NCBI RefSeq assembly: GCF_000344685.1
Contig: NW_006920422.1
Location: 82,380 to 146,379 of the forward strand
From: Gloeophyllum trabeum ATCC 11539
Lineage: Eukaryota; Basidiomycota; Agaricomycetes; Gloeophyllales; Gloeophyllaceae
Direction of reading: 5' to 3'
Length of the DNA stretch: 64,000 nt
Below, in pieces: positions 12,915 through 24,248 of the stretch; within the stretch, counting starts at the first letter, position 1, and every line of letters starts with the position of its first letter. A program made the translations under genes and the position numbers. Below the pieces are notes generated by a model. It saw only the letters and a list, made by a program, of their open reading frames with translations. It searched no databases and was not told where the DNA came from.

Positions 12915-15157
12915 ATGCATTCCCTTCCTCCAGCTAAGAAGCGCAAGATCGGCAGTGGAAATGAAGGGTCGGATTCACGCAGTATTGAAGGTATCCAACA
13001 ACTCGAAAGACAACTCACGGACGCCATAAACGCGAATGGGTCACTCAATCCTCTGGACGACCTGCTCAATGTCATCCTCAGAGCGTCGGATCCACGGGTC
13101 GTTTCGAAGGCTCTGTATGCAAACTACAGAGTGTTTGTGCTCATTATTGACAAAGGAGAACTCAAGACCCAGGGCGACGAGGCCGCAAAACTCGTCCGGA
13201 CTTGGATCTGGGAGAAACTGAATGGGTATGTCGACTTTCTAACCGGACTATTGAAAGATGAGGAGAAGACTCTGAGGGTGAGTTTACTGAATTATTCCCT
13301 ATGTACCTAGTCTAAGATTCCGTCCCAGATTTCGTCCTTGCAGATCCTCTTTTCCCTTCTCCGACACCTTTCGACGTCGCTCACTCTGGCCGTGAAAGAG
13401 AGCAGTTCAAATCCCCAGCCGCAGTTCCATGTTTCCCACTACAAGAAGATTGTTCGCTCTCTCCTGTTTTGTCCTCCTTCAAGGCGGAACAACAGCCACA
13501 AAGTCGGTACGGAGGACAGGCTGCTGGATCCGGACGTGCGAGATCAATTCTTGGAGACTTGGCTGAGCGTCCACGATGATATTCGGTGGTTCTTCCTGCG
13601 TGAAGCAACGTATGTCATGGTTTACTTGATCGTGCTACTTACTCATCCCCGGATCAGCTCCTTAGTAGCGAACCTAAGTTCAGGAGAAAGACCGTTCGTG
13701 ATAGAGAACCTAGTCTCGCTCCTGGAGAGACTCAGGAGTTTCCCTACTGACACGTCGGAGCTCAACTCATGGTGGGTTGAGGAACTCGGGACGAAGCCTC
13801 CCAAGCATAAGCACGACAACTCTGACGAACCTGAAGAAGCTGCAGTAGACGGCGAAGAGGAGGATGATTGGCGAAAGTTCTTCGAAGAAGAAACCGATCC
13901 GAAAGCGACATCCTCCACCGGACCCAAGAAGCAAAATGCGCGTCTGCACACGTTGACGATACACCAGTCCTTGCACTCCCTCCCTGCGCATCGTGCGGTT
14001 TTCACCCGTGCTTGGTTGGTTCTCCTACAGCAGCTTTCTTCGTTATCTGGAGAGACGCAGAGGAAGCTATCACTCCGTGTATTAAACATTATGCACCAGG
14101 GTGTGCTGCCTCATCTCACCCGACCAGTGCTGGTTATGGACTGGGTAGCGGCTTGCGTTGATTACGGTACGTCCTTCAGTCAACATCCGCCGCACAGGCA
14201 TCTTGTTGTTGCCTCGTATGGGTTTGTGCCTGCGGACTATGGTTTACGGAAACACTTCAGGTGGTGCAGTTGGCTTACTCGGCTTGAATACGCTGTTCAT
14301 TCTTATGCGGGAATACAACCTGTGAGTGTATCCCCCCAGCGCACTTTGGCCTTGTCCTCCGTGCTGACCGGTAGTTCCTAGTGATTATCCATCTTTCTAC
14401 ACCCGCCTGTACGCCTTCCTAGATCGGGACATCCTCCATCTGAAGCACCGCGCACGGTTCTTCCGTATGACAGAACTGTTCCTGAGTTCTACGTAGGTTT
14501 TTGTCTCGTCAGTACATTCCATCGCTGAGGTTGGACCCTGTTCAGCCACCTGCCCGCAACATTACTCGCATCCTTCCTCAAAAAGCTCTCGCGGCTATCC
14601 CTCAATGCACCTCCAGCTGCGATCATCATGCTCGTGCCATTCACCTACAACATCCTCAAGCGTCACCCTACACTCATGGGCATGATCCATCGGGTTGCGG
14701 ATGCTGACGAACCTATAGGTGCCGTGTTGTAGACCGTGCGCACACTTTATCTCTTTGCTGACACGCCCGACGCAGACCCGTTTATTTTGGAGGAGCCAAA
14801 TCCAAACCTGACAAATGCGCTGGATTCTTCGCTCTGGGAACTCTACTCTCATCGAACACACTACCACCCAGCTGTGTCCACCTTAGTTCGGATATTCGAG
14901 GAGGCCTTCACAAAACCTGGGTATGCCCTGGAAGACTTCCTCGACCACACATACGCTACTGTACGTGACCATAATCCCTCCAATCCTCCCGAACTAATCT
15001 CGTCGTGCCGTAGTTGCTAGACAATGAGACGAAGCCGAGGATCAGGAAAGATCCAGCGACTGATGTCGACAAAACGGAGTTGTTCCCGAGTAAAAACGAG
15101 TTGACAGAGGCGGCGCCAGATACCGACGTCGTTGCGGAATTATGGACGTTTAGCTAG
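12915..15157 (+). CDS. NOC4: Noc4, nucleolar complex protein of the small-subunit processome
   Basis: Noc4 pairs with Nop14 in the nucleolus and is needed for 18S rRNA processing and 40S assembly. Eight exons (12915-13277, 13329-13609, 13658-14166, 14261-14321, 14382-14492, 14546-14718, 14776-14960, 15014-15157) give 608 residues, somewhat longer than yeast Noc4. Recognition rests on the conserved C-terminal CBF/Mak21-type block, including YPSFYTRLYAFLDRD, HLKHRARFFRMTELFLSS, LPATLLASFLKKLSRLSL and ILKRHPTLMGMIHR. The N-terminus has a basic AKKRK nuclear-type signal, and an acidic stretch lies near residue 270-300. It is convergent with SUI2: the stop codons are only about 95 bases apart, so the transcripts almost certainly overlap. 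Confidence 0.92.
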
Positions 15158-15252
15158 AGTCGATCGTGTTCACGCTATGACATTTGCTTATACCGATACA
15201 AATACGATCCTCGAGATATTCTAAGCTACATGGGCCTACGCCGTACACGAGA

Positions 15253-16588
15253 TTATGCAATAGCTTCTTCGTCGTCTTCATCACCCGACACCTCCGCGTT
15301 CTCGCGGCTGGCCTTGGCCATGAGCTGTGCAAGGTCGTGCTCTTCGGTCTCGGAGACGGCTTTGGGCTATAAAACCAATTTATCAGTATACCTTCTGCAC
15401 CGTGGATACCGGTACCCCATACCTTCATCTTTACCACCAATGCGCCACCCTGCTCTTCGATGGTATGTTGTATGGAGTCAATTGCACGCTCCAGTCTGTC
15501 TACAGCTGCAAACTGAAGAGGGGGATCAGTGGACATTCTGGGCGAGATGGGGAGCTCAAGCTCACTTTGTCCGTCGCATTTGTGCTGAGGACGTAAAGAG
15601 GGGGTGCCACAAGCTTGGCCTTTATTGGGACTGCATCACTACTCTCCTTCTCTCCCGCCCGCAGGGCCTTCTTGATCGCGTCAATGCCAGCTGGGGTATA
15701 GCACGTCAACTCGATGTCGGCTCGTAGTTTGATGGGCTGAGGCGTCAGTCGCCGAGCAATCGTATTCATCAGTATTTGCAGGACATTTTCTGGCACGGGA
15801 TTCGGTAATGATGAGAATACCGTGTCCTTTTCCCTGTATAAGCACCCGATTAGTACCCATCTTTGCTGCGACATCGTAACACACGGACGTGAGAGCAAGC
15901 TTGAATGCATCATACGGGTGCCCGTACACCTTCCCCAACGGCCACGCAATCTGCTCGTACAGCTGCTCCAGGCGCTCCTCCTCGCTCGCAGAGGCCGCGG
16001 CGTTCTCCTCCACGGTGCCCTCGCCCGCCTCCTGCGCCTCCTTCTTCGCGCGCCGGTTCTTTTTGCTCTCCTTCTCCGCCTCCGGGGGGGCGTCGACGGG
16101 CAGGCCGTTCGCGTCGAGCGAGGGCAGCTTCGAGGCGACGTGCCGCAGGATGGAGGCGACGGTCTTGGATTTCATGTAGCGCTCCTCGCACTTGACGATG
16201 TCTTCTGGGGAGACACGGCGTTTGGACAGATCAATGTACCCTGGACAGAAGAGCAATCCCTTGAATCAGCATACGTGGGCAGGCGTGCGATTGCAGAGGG
16301 ACGCACCCTTCTCCTTGTCCACCCTCAGCACGACCACGACTTCGTTCCGGCCAACTCGAATCAGCTTTTGGATGGATCGGATACGACGACGCGAGAGCTC
16401 CGAGAGCAGGATCATTCCTTCAATATTATCATATTCGAGCTACAGCAAGATTTATCAGGCCTAACACGGGCTGCGAGGAGGAGTAAAGCTCTCACCAGCT
16501 TGACATAGGCACCCATCTCTGCTATCTGACGGACCTGGACCATCACCAGCTCGTCGACCTCCGGATAACGCTGCTCATAGTACCGCAT
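15253..16588 (-). CDS. SUI2: Translation initiation factor eIF2 alpha subunit
   Basis: eIF2 alpha is the regulatory subunit of the eIF2-GTP-Met-tRNA complex. Phosphorylation of its loop serine by Gcn2-type kinases slows initiation. Six exons (16588-16496, 16439-16307, 16240-15889, 15833-15566, 15512-15423, 15366-15253) give 349 residues. The S1 domain is unmistakable: [20 protein letters not shown], then [12 protein letters not shown] with the regulatory serine at residue 47 (Ser51 in the usual numbering), then [20 protein letters not shown]. The C-terminal alpha/beta domain with [12 protein letters not shown] and an acidic tail with VSGDEDD follow. About 45 charged residues (about 118-165) are inserted between the S1 and helical parts, so the protein is longer than the roughly 305 residues of yeasts. 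The start is the ATG before [12 protein letters not shown], matching family N-termini. Confidence 0.95.
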
Positions 16589-16850
16589 GGTGTAGATCAC
16601 CCAGGAGGAGCCAGAGGCAAGGAAAGACGGTAGCGAGAGATGAAGAAATAGAGCAGGAGGCTGGAGGTGACTCGCGGAGATCTGACGAGTTATCTAAAGA
16701 TTTCGCGCGGGTCAGGAAAATCCAGCAGAATTCTCATAAAATACTAAAATATTCATTCAAGTAGCATCGACTACATTATCGTACACCCTCGTACACCCAG
16801 CTACCAGTACACGGTTTGTTTTACTTCTCAGCAACATATTGGCATTTTCC

Positions 16851-18220
16851 TCAGATCTTGACTGCATCCAAGTCCGAAGTGATACGATCCACCGCGGCGC
16901 TCTCAGCCTCCTCGCCGCTACCCTCCTCATCATCTCCATCTCCTTCCACTTGATGATTTGGGTTTGCCGTGAGCCAATCCGCTCCATATTCATCGGTGCT
17001 ATCTGGGAACATGATGAGAATGACGCGCAGCCTAACTGGAGGTGGGGTCTCACCTTTATCCCGCCGCACCTCCTCGTACTTCGTCTCAAGGTCCTGCATA
17101 ATCTGCTCCTGAGCGGCCGCCACCTCCGCCGCAGACGTGCACGCTTGGTACCGCTGTAACAAATCCCTGCACGCACCGCTCAGCTCTCGCACACGCAACC
17201 GGATCCTCGGATACCCCGAAGCAAAGAAAAAGACCTCAGCTCACTTGTTCACGTTCCAAAACGCGTCCCCCCAGCCAAACACGCCCAGCAGGCGTTCCGC
17301 ATACTCGGGGAACCCGGTGATGTAGAACGCGGCCGCGAGGGCCTCGACGCAGTTGAGGCGCCACGGCTTGCCGTAGTTCGTCGGGTTCGTGGCGAGCAGG
17401 TACGGCACTGGATGATCGCTTCAGTGCTCCGAAGTCTTTACTCTTCAGTAAATTAGATGAAGGGGCGGTACTCACACAATCGCTCGTGCGGGCTGGCTAT
17501 TTTCCCAAAGGGGACGTCGTCGAGCCGCGCCCAGGAGCACTCGACGACGGCTAGCCCGCTTGCGAGCACGATGTCGCGGTCGGCGGGGCTGATAGGCTGC
17601 GTCCCCTTGGGCCTGCCAACATCATTCCCGCAGTTAGCGTTGAATTATAATTGCTGGGACTGCTGCTTCATCTTTGTGGCAGAAGGCCCCACAGCGTCCC
17701 GCTTCCACGCTGAGACGAGGAGAACCACTCACGAGAGCACCACGCCGCGGAAGCGCTGCCCGACCCGCAGATCCCTTATAAGCCCCATCCTTGCGAGCTT
17801 CTTGCCCGAGCACCGGCGGGGGTCGCAGTGGTCAAAGTCCTTCGGAACGCACAACACAATGAACGCGTGCGGGCAGGGGATCGCGCGGGAAAGGGGAGGG
17901 GAAGGGGCGCGTACGAACCCACATGGCCACGGGCACCTCGATCGCCAGCTGCTCCGATTCACCGTCTGCCAATTCCAATCCCAGGCCATTAGCATACGGT
18001 CTAGTTGGTTAGGCAGTGTGGAAGGGATTAACGTACCTTCCTCGCTACCACTCCCACTCCCACTCCCCTCGTCGACCGCGCTCTCTGGCCTGACCTCCTC
18101 CACGTCCCGCCCAAACCCGAGCTTCCCCTGCCGTGGCTTGTTCAGGCTTGCGCGGCGCGCCTTGGTCGAGGCGCGCTGCCTCGCCGCGCCCCTGTAGGAG
18201 CCTGCATTTTTCTTGCCCAT
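16851..18220 (-). CDS. TSR3: Tsr3, 18S rRNA aminocarboxypropyltransferase
   Basis: Tsr3 transfers the 3-amino-3-carboxypropyl group from S-adenosylmethionine to a hypermodified pseudouridine of 18S rRNA late in 40S maturation. Seven exons (18220-18037, 17965-17919, 17839-17733, 17612-17476, 17407-17245, 17166-17054, 17002-16851) give 300 residues, near the yeast length. Diagnostic blocks are [51 protein letters not shown] with [14 protein letters not shown], and [17 protein letters not shown]. The start region MGKKNAGS is basic, and the C-terminus is acidic. It lies head-to-tail after SUI2 on the same strand and is divergent from MRPL27 over 176 bases. One donor is GTTCGT, slightly off consensus. 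Confidence 0.93.
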
Positions 18221-18396
18221 GCGTAGCGGTCACTGTCCAGTACTAAGTAGAGTATACAGTGGATGAGAAGGAGAATGAGAACGGTGAAGTGAAGTCACGA
18301 GGGATATAGAGGCGTGGGAACTCTCGTCGATCACTCGGGCGCTAAATAAACTGCTCGCAAGTACGCTGTAGAACTGACAATTGAGGGAGGCCCGCC
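18221..18396. promoter_or_regulatory. Short divergent promoter between TSR3 and MRPL27
   Basis: Only 176 bases separate the two start codons. A cytosolic ribosome-assembly gene and a mitochondrial ribosomal protein gene therefore share one compact promoter. No specific factor site was assigned. Confidence 0.55.
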
Positions 18397-18927
18397 ATGC
18401 ACCCGACGCTCGCCGCGCTCTCGAAAGCCTCCCGGCGGGCACTCACGCCCAAGCGCGGAAACAAGGACTTTTACAAGGGTGCGTGCCGTTCCATCCGCTC
18501 TTCCCATACCCCGCTGACTTGTATCTTTGTCGAACAGGGACGAGACAAGCGTTTCTGCCGGGGGCCCACCGCACGGGCGCGCCGGGCAAGTTCGTCGTCC
18601 GCGGCAAGGCGAAGTACCGCCTGGTCGACGAGCAGGTGCGCGTGTTCGTCGCGCCGCCCGTGGAGGAGCTCAACGCTGCGCGGGTGCGTCTCCCTCTCCT
18701 CCCTCTCTTTCCCCCCATGCCTCCTTCTCCGCTCTCCGTATCTTACTCAGAGCTCATACGACGCCTTGCAGCTAAAACCGTACGTCGACGCCACGGTCAA
18801 GCTCTCGAGTGCGCAGCGCAACGAGGTGTTCGGGAAGCTGCCGAGCGGCGGGCTGGACGGCGCGCGCTACCTGCAGGTCGCGCCGAAGGAGGAGCAGCTC
18901 GCGCAGGTGGTGATGAAGGAGCTGTGA
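18397..18927 (+). CDS. MRPL27: Mitochondrial large-subunit ribosomal protein mL41 (MRPL27 family)
   Basis: Three exons (18397-18478, 18538-18683, 18772-18927) give 127 residues. The protein is a component of the mitochondrial 54S large subunit. It shows the family pattern LTPKRGNKDFYKGTRQ, then APGKFVVRGKAKYRLVDEQV, then FVAPPVEELNAA and LKPYVDATVKL. The very basic N-terminus with Ser, Arg and Lys fits a mitochondrial targeting peptide. Introns are short and phases close exactly. A Shine-Dalgarno type signal is not expected. Confidence 0.9.
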   Translation: MHPTLAALSKASRRALTPKRGNKDFYKGACRSIRSSHTPLTCIFVEQGRDKRFCRGPTARARRASSSSAARRSTAWSTSRCACSSRRPWRSSTLRGCVSLSSLSFPPCLLLRSPYLTQSSYDALQLKPYVDATVKLSSAQRNEVFGKLPSGGLDGARYLQVAPKEEQLAQVVMKEL

Positions 18928-19775
18928 AGGTCCGAGTACGAGGTGGTGCGGAGACGGGTATGTCACGCTTCGTTTGTGTGTATGCGGAGGGGTGGAAGTG
19001 ATGATTTGGTCTGTTATACTCAGGCGGGCGGGGAACTCAAGTCCCTGGGATGCCTTGAGCCCCGGGCGAAGCGACTGGAAATGTCCCTCGCAAAAGCCTG
19101 CGCCGTGGCTGGTGCAGTAGTGGCTCCGGTCCCGAGAGGGCTGTTTCGAAAAACCGCAGACCGCCGCTCAGCATCTTTAGTCTGAAATGCCAGCGCACAT
19201 CCGTATATCTCATGTATTTGATTCTCCCCGATCATAATAAGTATCTATCGTATGACGGCCGCTCGTCCTCGTGTGTCCAGAGTCGCATTTGGCCAGATAG
19301 CCCAACGGGAACACTCGGTCAGTAGTGACCAGACTTTACCACTCGGTGGCTTGAGCAGGGATGGTGCTTACCCTTGCATGTTCTAATTCTGGGGAGGTCG
19401 AGGTTGGCGTTGAGTAGATGCACGTTCTTGCTATCCTCGTCTCGAAATAGGACGTCTAAAGTTCAGCCAGGGCTTGGTCAGGGCGCAGCCAGAACGACAC
19501 CCGTCTCTGTCATTCGGTATGCAGCAGAAGCGTGTGCATGCGGGATCCCGCAAGCGTCACCGTGTCAAGACACAAGAATATATGGCGCTGACAAGGCACA
19601 GCGCCTTGCAGGAGGACGCCATGAGAACAAGGCAAGTTTAGTGGCAATTGATGGCAACAAGACACCGGAGCCGGCAACTAGATGAGAGGCCAATGCCGGC
19701 GGGATGAAGACCGGGTGCACGTGGCTCGAAAGGCGTTGTGCTTGTTGACTCTCAGCGCTCGCTCGTCCCGCCACC
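18928..19775. other. Intergenic region upstream of TUP1
   Basis: About 850 bases hold the MRPL27 3' UTR and the TUP1 promoter and 5' UTR. Short frames exist but none has coding character. The TUP1 start has a good CCACCATG context. Confidence 0.5.
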
Positions 19776-22095
19776 ATGTCCTCCTCCATCTACAACGTAA
19801 GTCCCTTCCCCCTGCGCCGACATCCTCTAAACGCCTTTCAGCACCGGAGCCTGCAGCCGACGGGGCCGCCCAACCGCGAGCCCGCCGCCCGCCTCAACGA
19901 ATGCTTCGAAATCATCCGCCAGGAGTTCGACGGCATCACACAGGAGAACACCGCTCTGCGCTCCCAGCGGGACGAATTCGAGTCCAAAGGTCTGTCCTTT
20001 TCTATCAGCAGCCCATACAACACCCCTCACCCCCTCCAGTCACCGGCCAAGTCAACGAACTCAACATCATCCGCCAGTCCATCTACGAGCTCGAGAACTC
20101 GCACGCCAAGCTGCGCCAGAGCTACGACGAGGAGATCGCGCGCCTCTCCCAGGAGCTCGAGCGCTACCGCCAGCAGTCCGCCGCCACCGCCGCCGCCCTC
20201 ACCGCCGCCCAGCCCACCCCCGGGCCCGGCCCTGGCCCTGGCCCTGCCGGCGCCCCCCCGCTCGAGCGCTCCACCCCTGTCATGCTCAGCCAGCCCCCGG
20301 GCCCGCCAGGCAGCGCCGGCTTCGACGCGGGTTTTCACGGGGCCCGCGAGCGCGAGCGGGATAGGGACCGCGACCGCGACCGCTCGCTCGCCATCGACAG
20401 GGAGCGCGAGCGGGAACGCGAAAGAGACCGAGAGCGGGACAGAGAAAGGGATAGAGACAGGGACCGCGACCGCCTGCCCGACGCGCGCGACAGCAAGCGC
20501 ATCAAGACCGACCGCGAGCGCGTCATCAAGACCGATCGCCCCGATCTCGGCTTCAGCCCGAGCCTCCCGCACCCGCTCCCCTCCTCGAGCAAGCTGCCCC
20601 CGCCCGCGAACCAGCCGCAGCCGTACCCGCCCGCCGAGGCGAGCAACGGCGCCGCCCCCGGCGCGGGCGAGGAGATCGACCCGCACAACGTCCCGCCGGA
20701 GCTGAAGAAGGAGGGGAGCGACTGGTTTGCGGTGTTTAACCCCAAGGTGAAGAGGGCGCTCGATGTGAATCTGGTGCACACGCTTATGCATGAGAGGTGA
20801 GTCCCGGTGTTACAGCCAGGGAGAACCCCGATGGATTATTTCGACAGTGTCGTATGCTGCGTAAGATTCTCCGCAGACGGCAAGTATCTCGCGACGGGGT
20901 GCAACCACACCGCACAGATTTACGACGCAAAGACGGGGCAGAAGACTTGGTGGGATCGAGCGTCACGTACCCCAGTCATCCATAACTGACTCGTATCACC
21001 CGCAGCGTCCTCATTGACGAGAAAGCAGACAAACAACGAGACCTGTACATCCGCAGCGTGTGCTTCAGCCCAGACGGCAAGTTCCTCGCCACAGGCGCCG
21101 AGGACAAGACCATCCGGGTACGCTTCGCCCCCTTCCCCCCTCACCCTCTCTCACCCCCCCCCTACGTAGATCTGGGACATCCAAAAGCGCAAGATCCGCA
21201 CGACCTTCGAGGGGCACCAGCAAGAGATCTACTCGCTCGCCTTCTCGCACGACGGGCGGCTCATCGTTTCCGGCTCGGGCGACCGCACCGCGCGCATCTG
21301 GGACATGCTCGACGGCTCGTCAAAGGTGCTGCACATCGGCGCGGGCGAGGGCGGCGACGAGCCCGCGCAGGCGCCGACGCCGCCCGAGAAGGGCGCGGGC
21401 GACGCGGGCGTCACGAGCGTCGCGATCAGCCCCGGGGGACATTTGGTCGCTGCCGGGAGCTTGGATGCGATTGTGCGGATATGGGATGTGCAGACGGGGA
21501 CGCTCCTGGAGAGGTTGAGGGGGCATCAGGATAGTGTGTATAGCGTCGCGTTTACGCCGGATGGGAAGGGGCTCGTGAGCGGGAGCTTGGATAAGACGCT
21601 GAGGTATTGGGATGTGCGGGGTGTGGGGGAGCGGAGGGGGCCCAGCGCGAACGGGAACGGGAAAAAGGAGGAGAAGGGGATGTGTACGATGAATTTCACG
21701 GGGCACAAGGTGCGTGGTTGTTTGCGGCGGTGGACTGGACTGGACGCGGAGTGTGCATTCCAGGACTATGTGCTCAGTGTGGCGGTGTCGCACGACGCGA
21801 ACTGGGTGGTGAGCGGGAGCAAGGACCGCGGCGTGCAGTTCTGGGACTCGCGGACGGCGGTGTGGCAGTGTATGCTCCAGGGGCACAAGAACTCGGGTGG
21901 GTAGTGCTGGCCTTTATGCCCTTGTTTTTCCTGACAATCTGGCAGTCATCTCGATCGATCTGAGTCCTGTGGGATCGTTGCTAGCGACTGGGAGCGGGGA
22001 CTGGCAAGCGCGGATATGTGGGTGTCCTTACTACTCCTGCGTATCTCATCTCCTGAATGGATCCTTTGGCTGCAGGGAGCTACACAACTGTATGA
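19776..22095 (+). CDS. TUP1: Tup1, WD40 global transcriptional corepressor
   Basis: Tup1 forms a tetramer with Ssn6/Cyc8 and is brought to promoters by DNA-bound repressors in the nucleus. Nine exons (19776-19796, 19842-19989, 20040-20796, 20848-20949, 21006-21117, 21170-21709, 21764-21896, 21946-22017, 22076-22095) give 634 residues. The N-terminal tetramerisation coiled coil spans residues about 15-105 ([14 protein letters not shown], then [20 protein letters not shown]). A Pro/Gly-rich linker follows and then a striking Arg-Asp/Glu repeat at about 158-217. The region [20 protein letters not shown] opens the seven-blade WD40 propeller, with repeats such as [20 protein letters not shown]. 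The last exon codes only WSYTTV, the usual end of the family. Confidence 0.95.
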
Positions 22096-22425
22096 CGACC
22101 CCCCTTTCTAATTTCATTCTCCTCCCAGAGCTGAGCGGCCTCCCTTGCTTCATTACCCGGATACCTCTCGTCCGTCTCTGCGCGATTTCTTCTTGGATCG
22201 TGTCGTGCCATGTCAAAATGCTTGCTTGCTTGCTCGCATACGTACTTCTGCTGTGTCCATATTGTTTTCGCCTCGTAGTTGCCCTGTATATAGCACGAAG
22301 CCAATGTACATTGTACATCGACCAGATCTGGCGTGCCGCGGCAGAAGCCGGAACGAGTCTCGACCGCAGGCTGTGGGTGCTCGTTCCCCGCGCTGTGGCC
22401 GCAGAGCTCTAATGCAACGACGACG
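22096..22425. other. Intergenic region between TUP1 and the F-box gene
   Basis: About 330 bases with the TUP1 3' UTR and the promoter of the next plus-strand gene. No other feature was recognised. Confidence 0.5.
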
Positions 22426-23962
22426 ATGGCCGACCCCGTCCCGACATGGATGGACCTCGCTACCTGGGACGACATCCACGCCGTCCGCGCCATCACAGAC
22501 GACGAGGTCGACCCAAACACGATGTGAGTCCCCGCCGCCCATTCCCGCCACAGCTTGACTAGACTCGCCGTGCAGAGACCCGCGCCCGACGCCGCCCGAG
22601 GTTGTCTCGATTGACGAGCGGGTCGCCGAGCTCGAGGCGGAGCTCGCCAGCCTGCGCATCCGGCGGAAGGAGATCCTCGCGAGCCAGGCGCTCATCGACC
22701 GCGTCCCGCCCGAGGTCCTCGCGCGCGTCTTCGAGCTCGGCGTGCACCACCACCACCACCTCCTGTACACGCTCTCGCTCGTCTCGCGCAAGTGGCGCCG
22801 CCTCGCGCTCGACACGCCCGCGCTGTGGTCGTACGTCAAGCTCGACTACCACTGGGGCTACTCGCGCTCCGCGCAGTTCCAGGCGAAGATGCGCCTGTAC
22901 CTCCAGCGCTCCGCGGCCGCGAAGCTCCTCGTCGACCTCGACTGCCGCTACCTCGACGTCGCGCCCGAGCTGCGCGCAATCATGGCCGAGCTCGCTCCGC
23001 ACCTGGCGCGGTGCTTCTCGTTCCGCGTGAGCGTGCCCGACTGGGAGTGGATGGGCGTCGTGCGCGCGCACTGCGGCGAGCTCGGGCCTGCGCTCGAGGA
23101 CCTGTACCTGCGCGTCGACCCCGCGGACACGGAGGACCAGACGCCGTGCACGTTGTTGCGCGGAGCGTGCCCGCGCCTGCGTACGATTGTGCTCGAGCAC
23201 ACGCCGCTCGCGGCGATCCGCGCGGACCTGCCGGCCCTGCGGAAACTGCACCTCATCCGCGACCAGCGCTACGTCTCCTCGTCGTCCTCGTCGCGCATCG
23301 GGATCTCGTTCTCCGAGCTCATGTCCCTCCTCGCGGGCACGCCGACGCTGCAGACGCTCCTCGTCCAGTCCGCGACGTTCCTCCTCAGCGGGGCCGAGCC
23401 GATCTTCGACGCCGCGCCCGCGCTCACGCCCATCCCCGCGCTGACCACGCTCTCCTTCCACTTCCTCGAATCGACCAACCTCGCGCTCTTCCTCTCCTCG
23501 ACGTCGCTCCCCGCGCTGCACACACTCCAAGTCCAAATGGACGGCGCCGCGGACGAGACGATGACCTGGCTGCCGCTCGTGACCGCGCGGCTGCCGTCGC
23601 TGCGGCACCTCGACCTGCGCGCGTGCACGCTCGACGGCGTGCACCTCGCGCCGCTCGTGCGCGCGCTGCACGCGCTGCCGCAGGTGACCGCGCTCGGGCT
23701 GAGCTCGCCGCCGTCGGGCGTGCTCGGCACGAAGCTGTTCGACCTGCTCGCGGCGGGCCCGCCGTGGCTCCTCCCGCGGCTCGAGGCGCTCGCGCTGCAG
23801 GCGTGCCGCGACCTCAGCGGGCACGAGCTGCTGCGCGTCGCGGGCGCGCGGGCGGCGGCGGGGCGGGAGTTGAGGTATCTGAAGCTCGCGCAGTGCTATG
23901 CGGTGGATCCGGAGGTGATGGACCAGGTGAAGCGCGTCGTGCCTGTTGTGTATATGTGCTAG
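22426..23962 (+). CDS. F-box protein with leucine-rich-repeat-like C-terminus
   Basis: Two exons (22426-22523, 22576-23962) give 494 residues. A short coiled coil (RVAELEAELASLRIRRKEIL) precedes an F-box at about residues 80-130: IDRVPPEVLARVFELG, then LYTLSLVSRKWRRLALDTPA and LW. The rest has leucine-spaced segments such as LRHLDLRACTLDGVHLAPL and LPRLEALALQACRDLSG, typical of the large Agaricomycete F-box/LRR family. Such proteins recruit substrates to SCF ubiquitin ligases. A run of five histidines lies inside the F-box. The GC content is very high, and long open frames on all other frames are shadows. The substrate cannot be inferred. Confidence 0.85.
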
Positions 23963-24248
23963 GAGCTGTCGGCTCTGTTGCTCGCCCCGTTCTCACGTCC
24001 TTGCATTACCACCCCACCCGCCCGACCCGCTCGATGCATCTCACGATTATTGTAACCAGTACCCAGCTTGCTTCTCCCTGTACATCACATGTATTCTCCT
24101 CCTTGCATTATCTGTACACTCCATATTTCAGCAATCACAGCCCGCTATGTAGTCCCTCGCCTTGACTTTCGTACTAGTAACATGGTTATCCTACTTTTGC
24201 GCGTGTCCCCAGTCGCATCAGTCCGCATGCACGCGGCTCCACGGGACA

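Noticed and set aside
20027..20791. 254-codon minus-strand frame over TUP1
   Set aside because: It is antisense to the TUP1 linker exon, and its repeats mirror the Arg-Asp/Glu codons.
22559..24165. Long frames on both strands over the F-box gene (421 and 457 codons)
   Set aside because: They are shadows of the very GC-rich F-box/LRR coding exon, made of Arg/Ala/Pro-rich nonsense.
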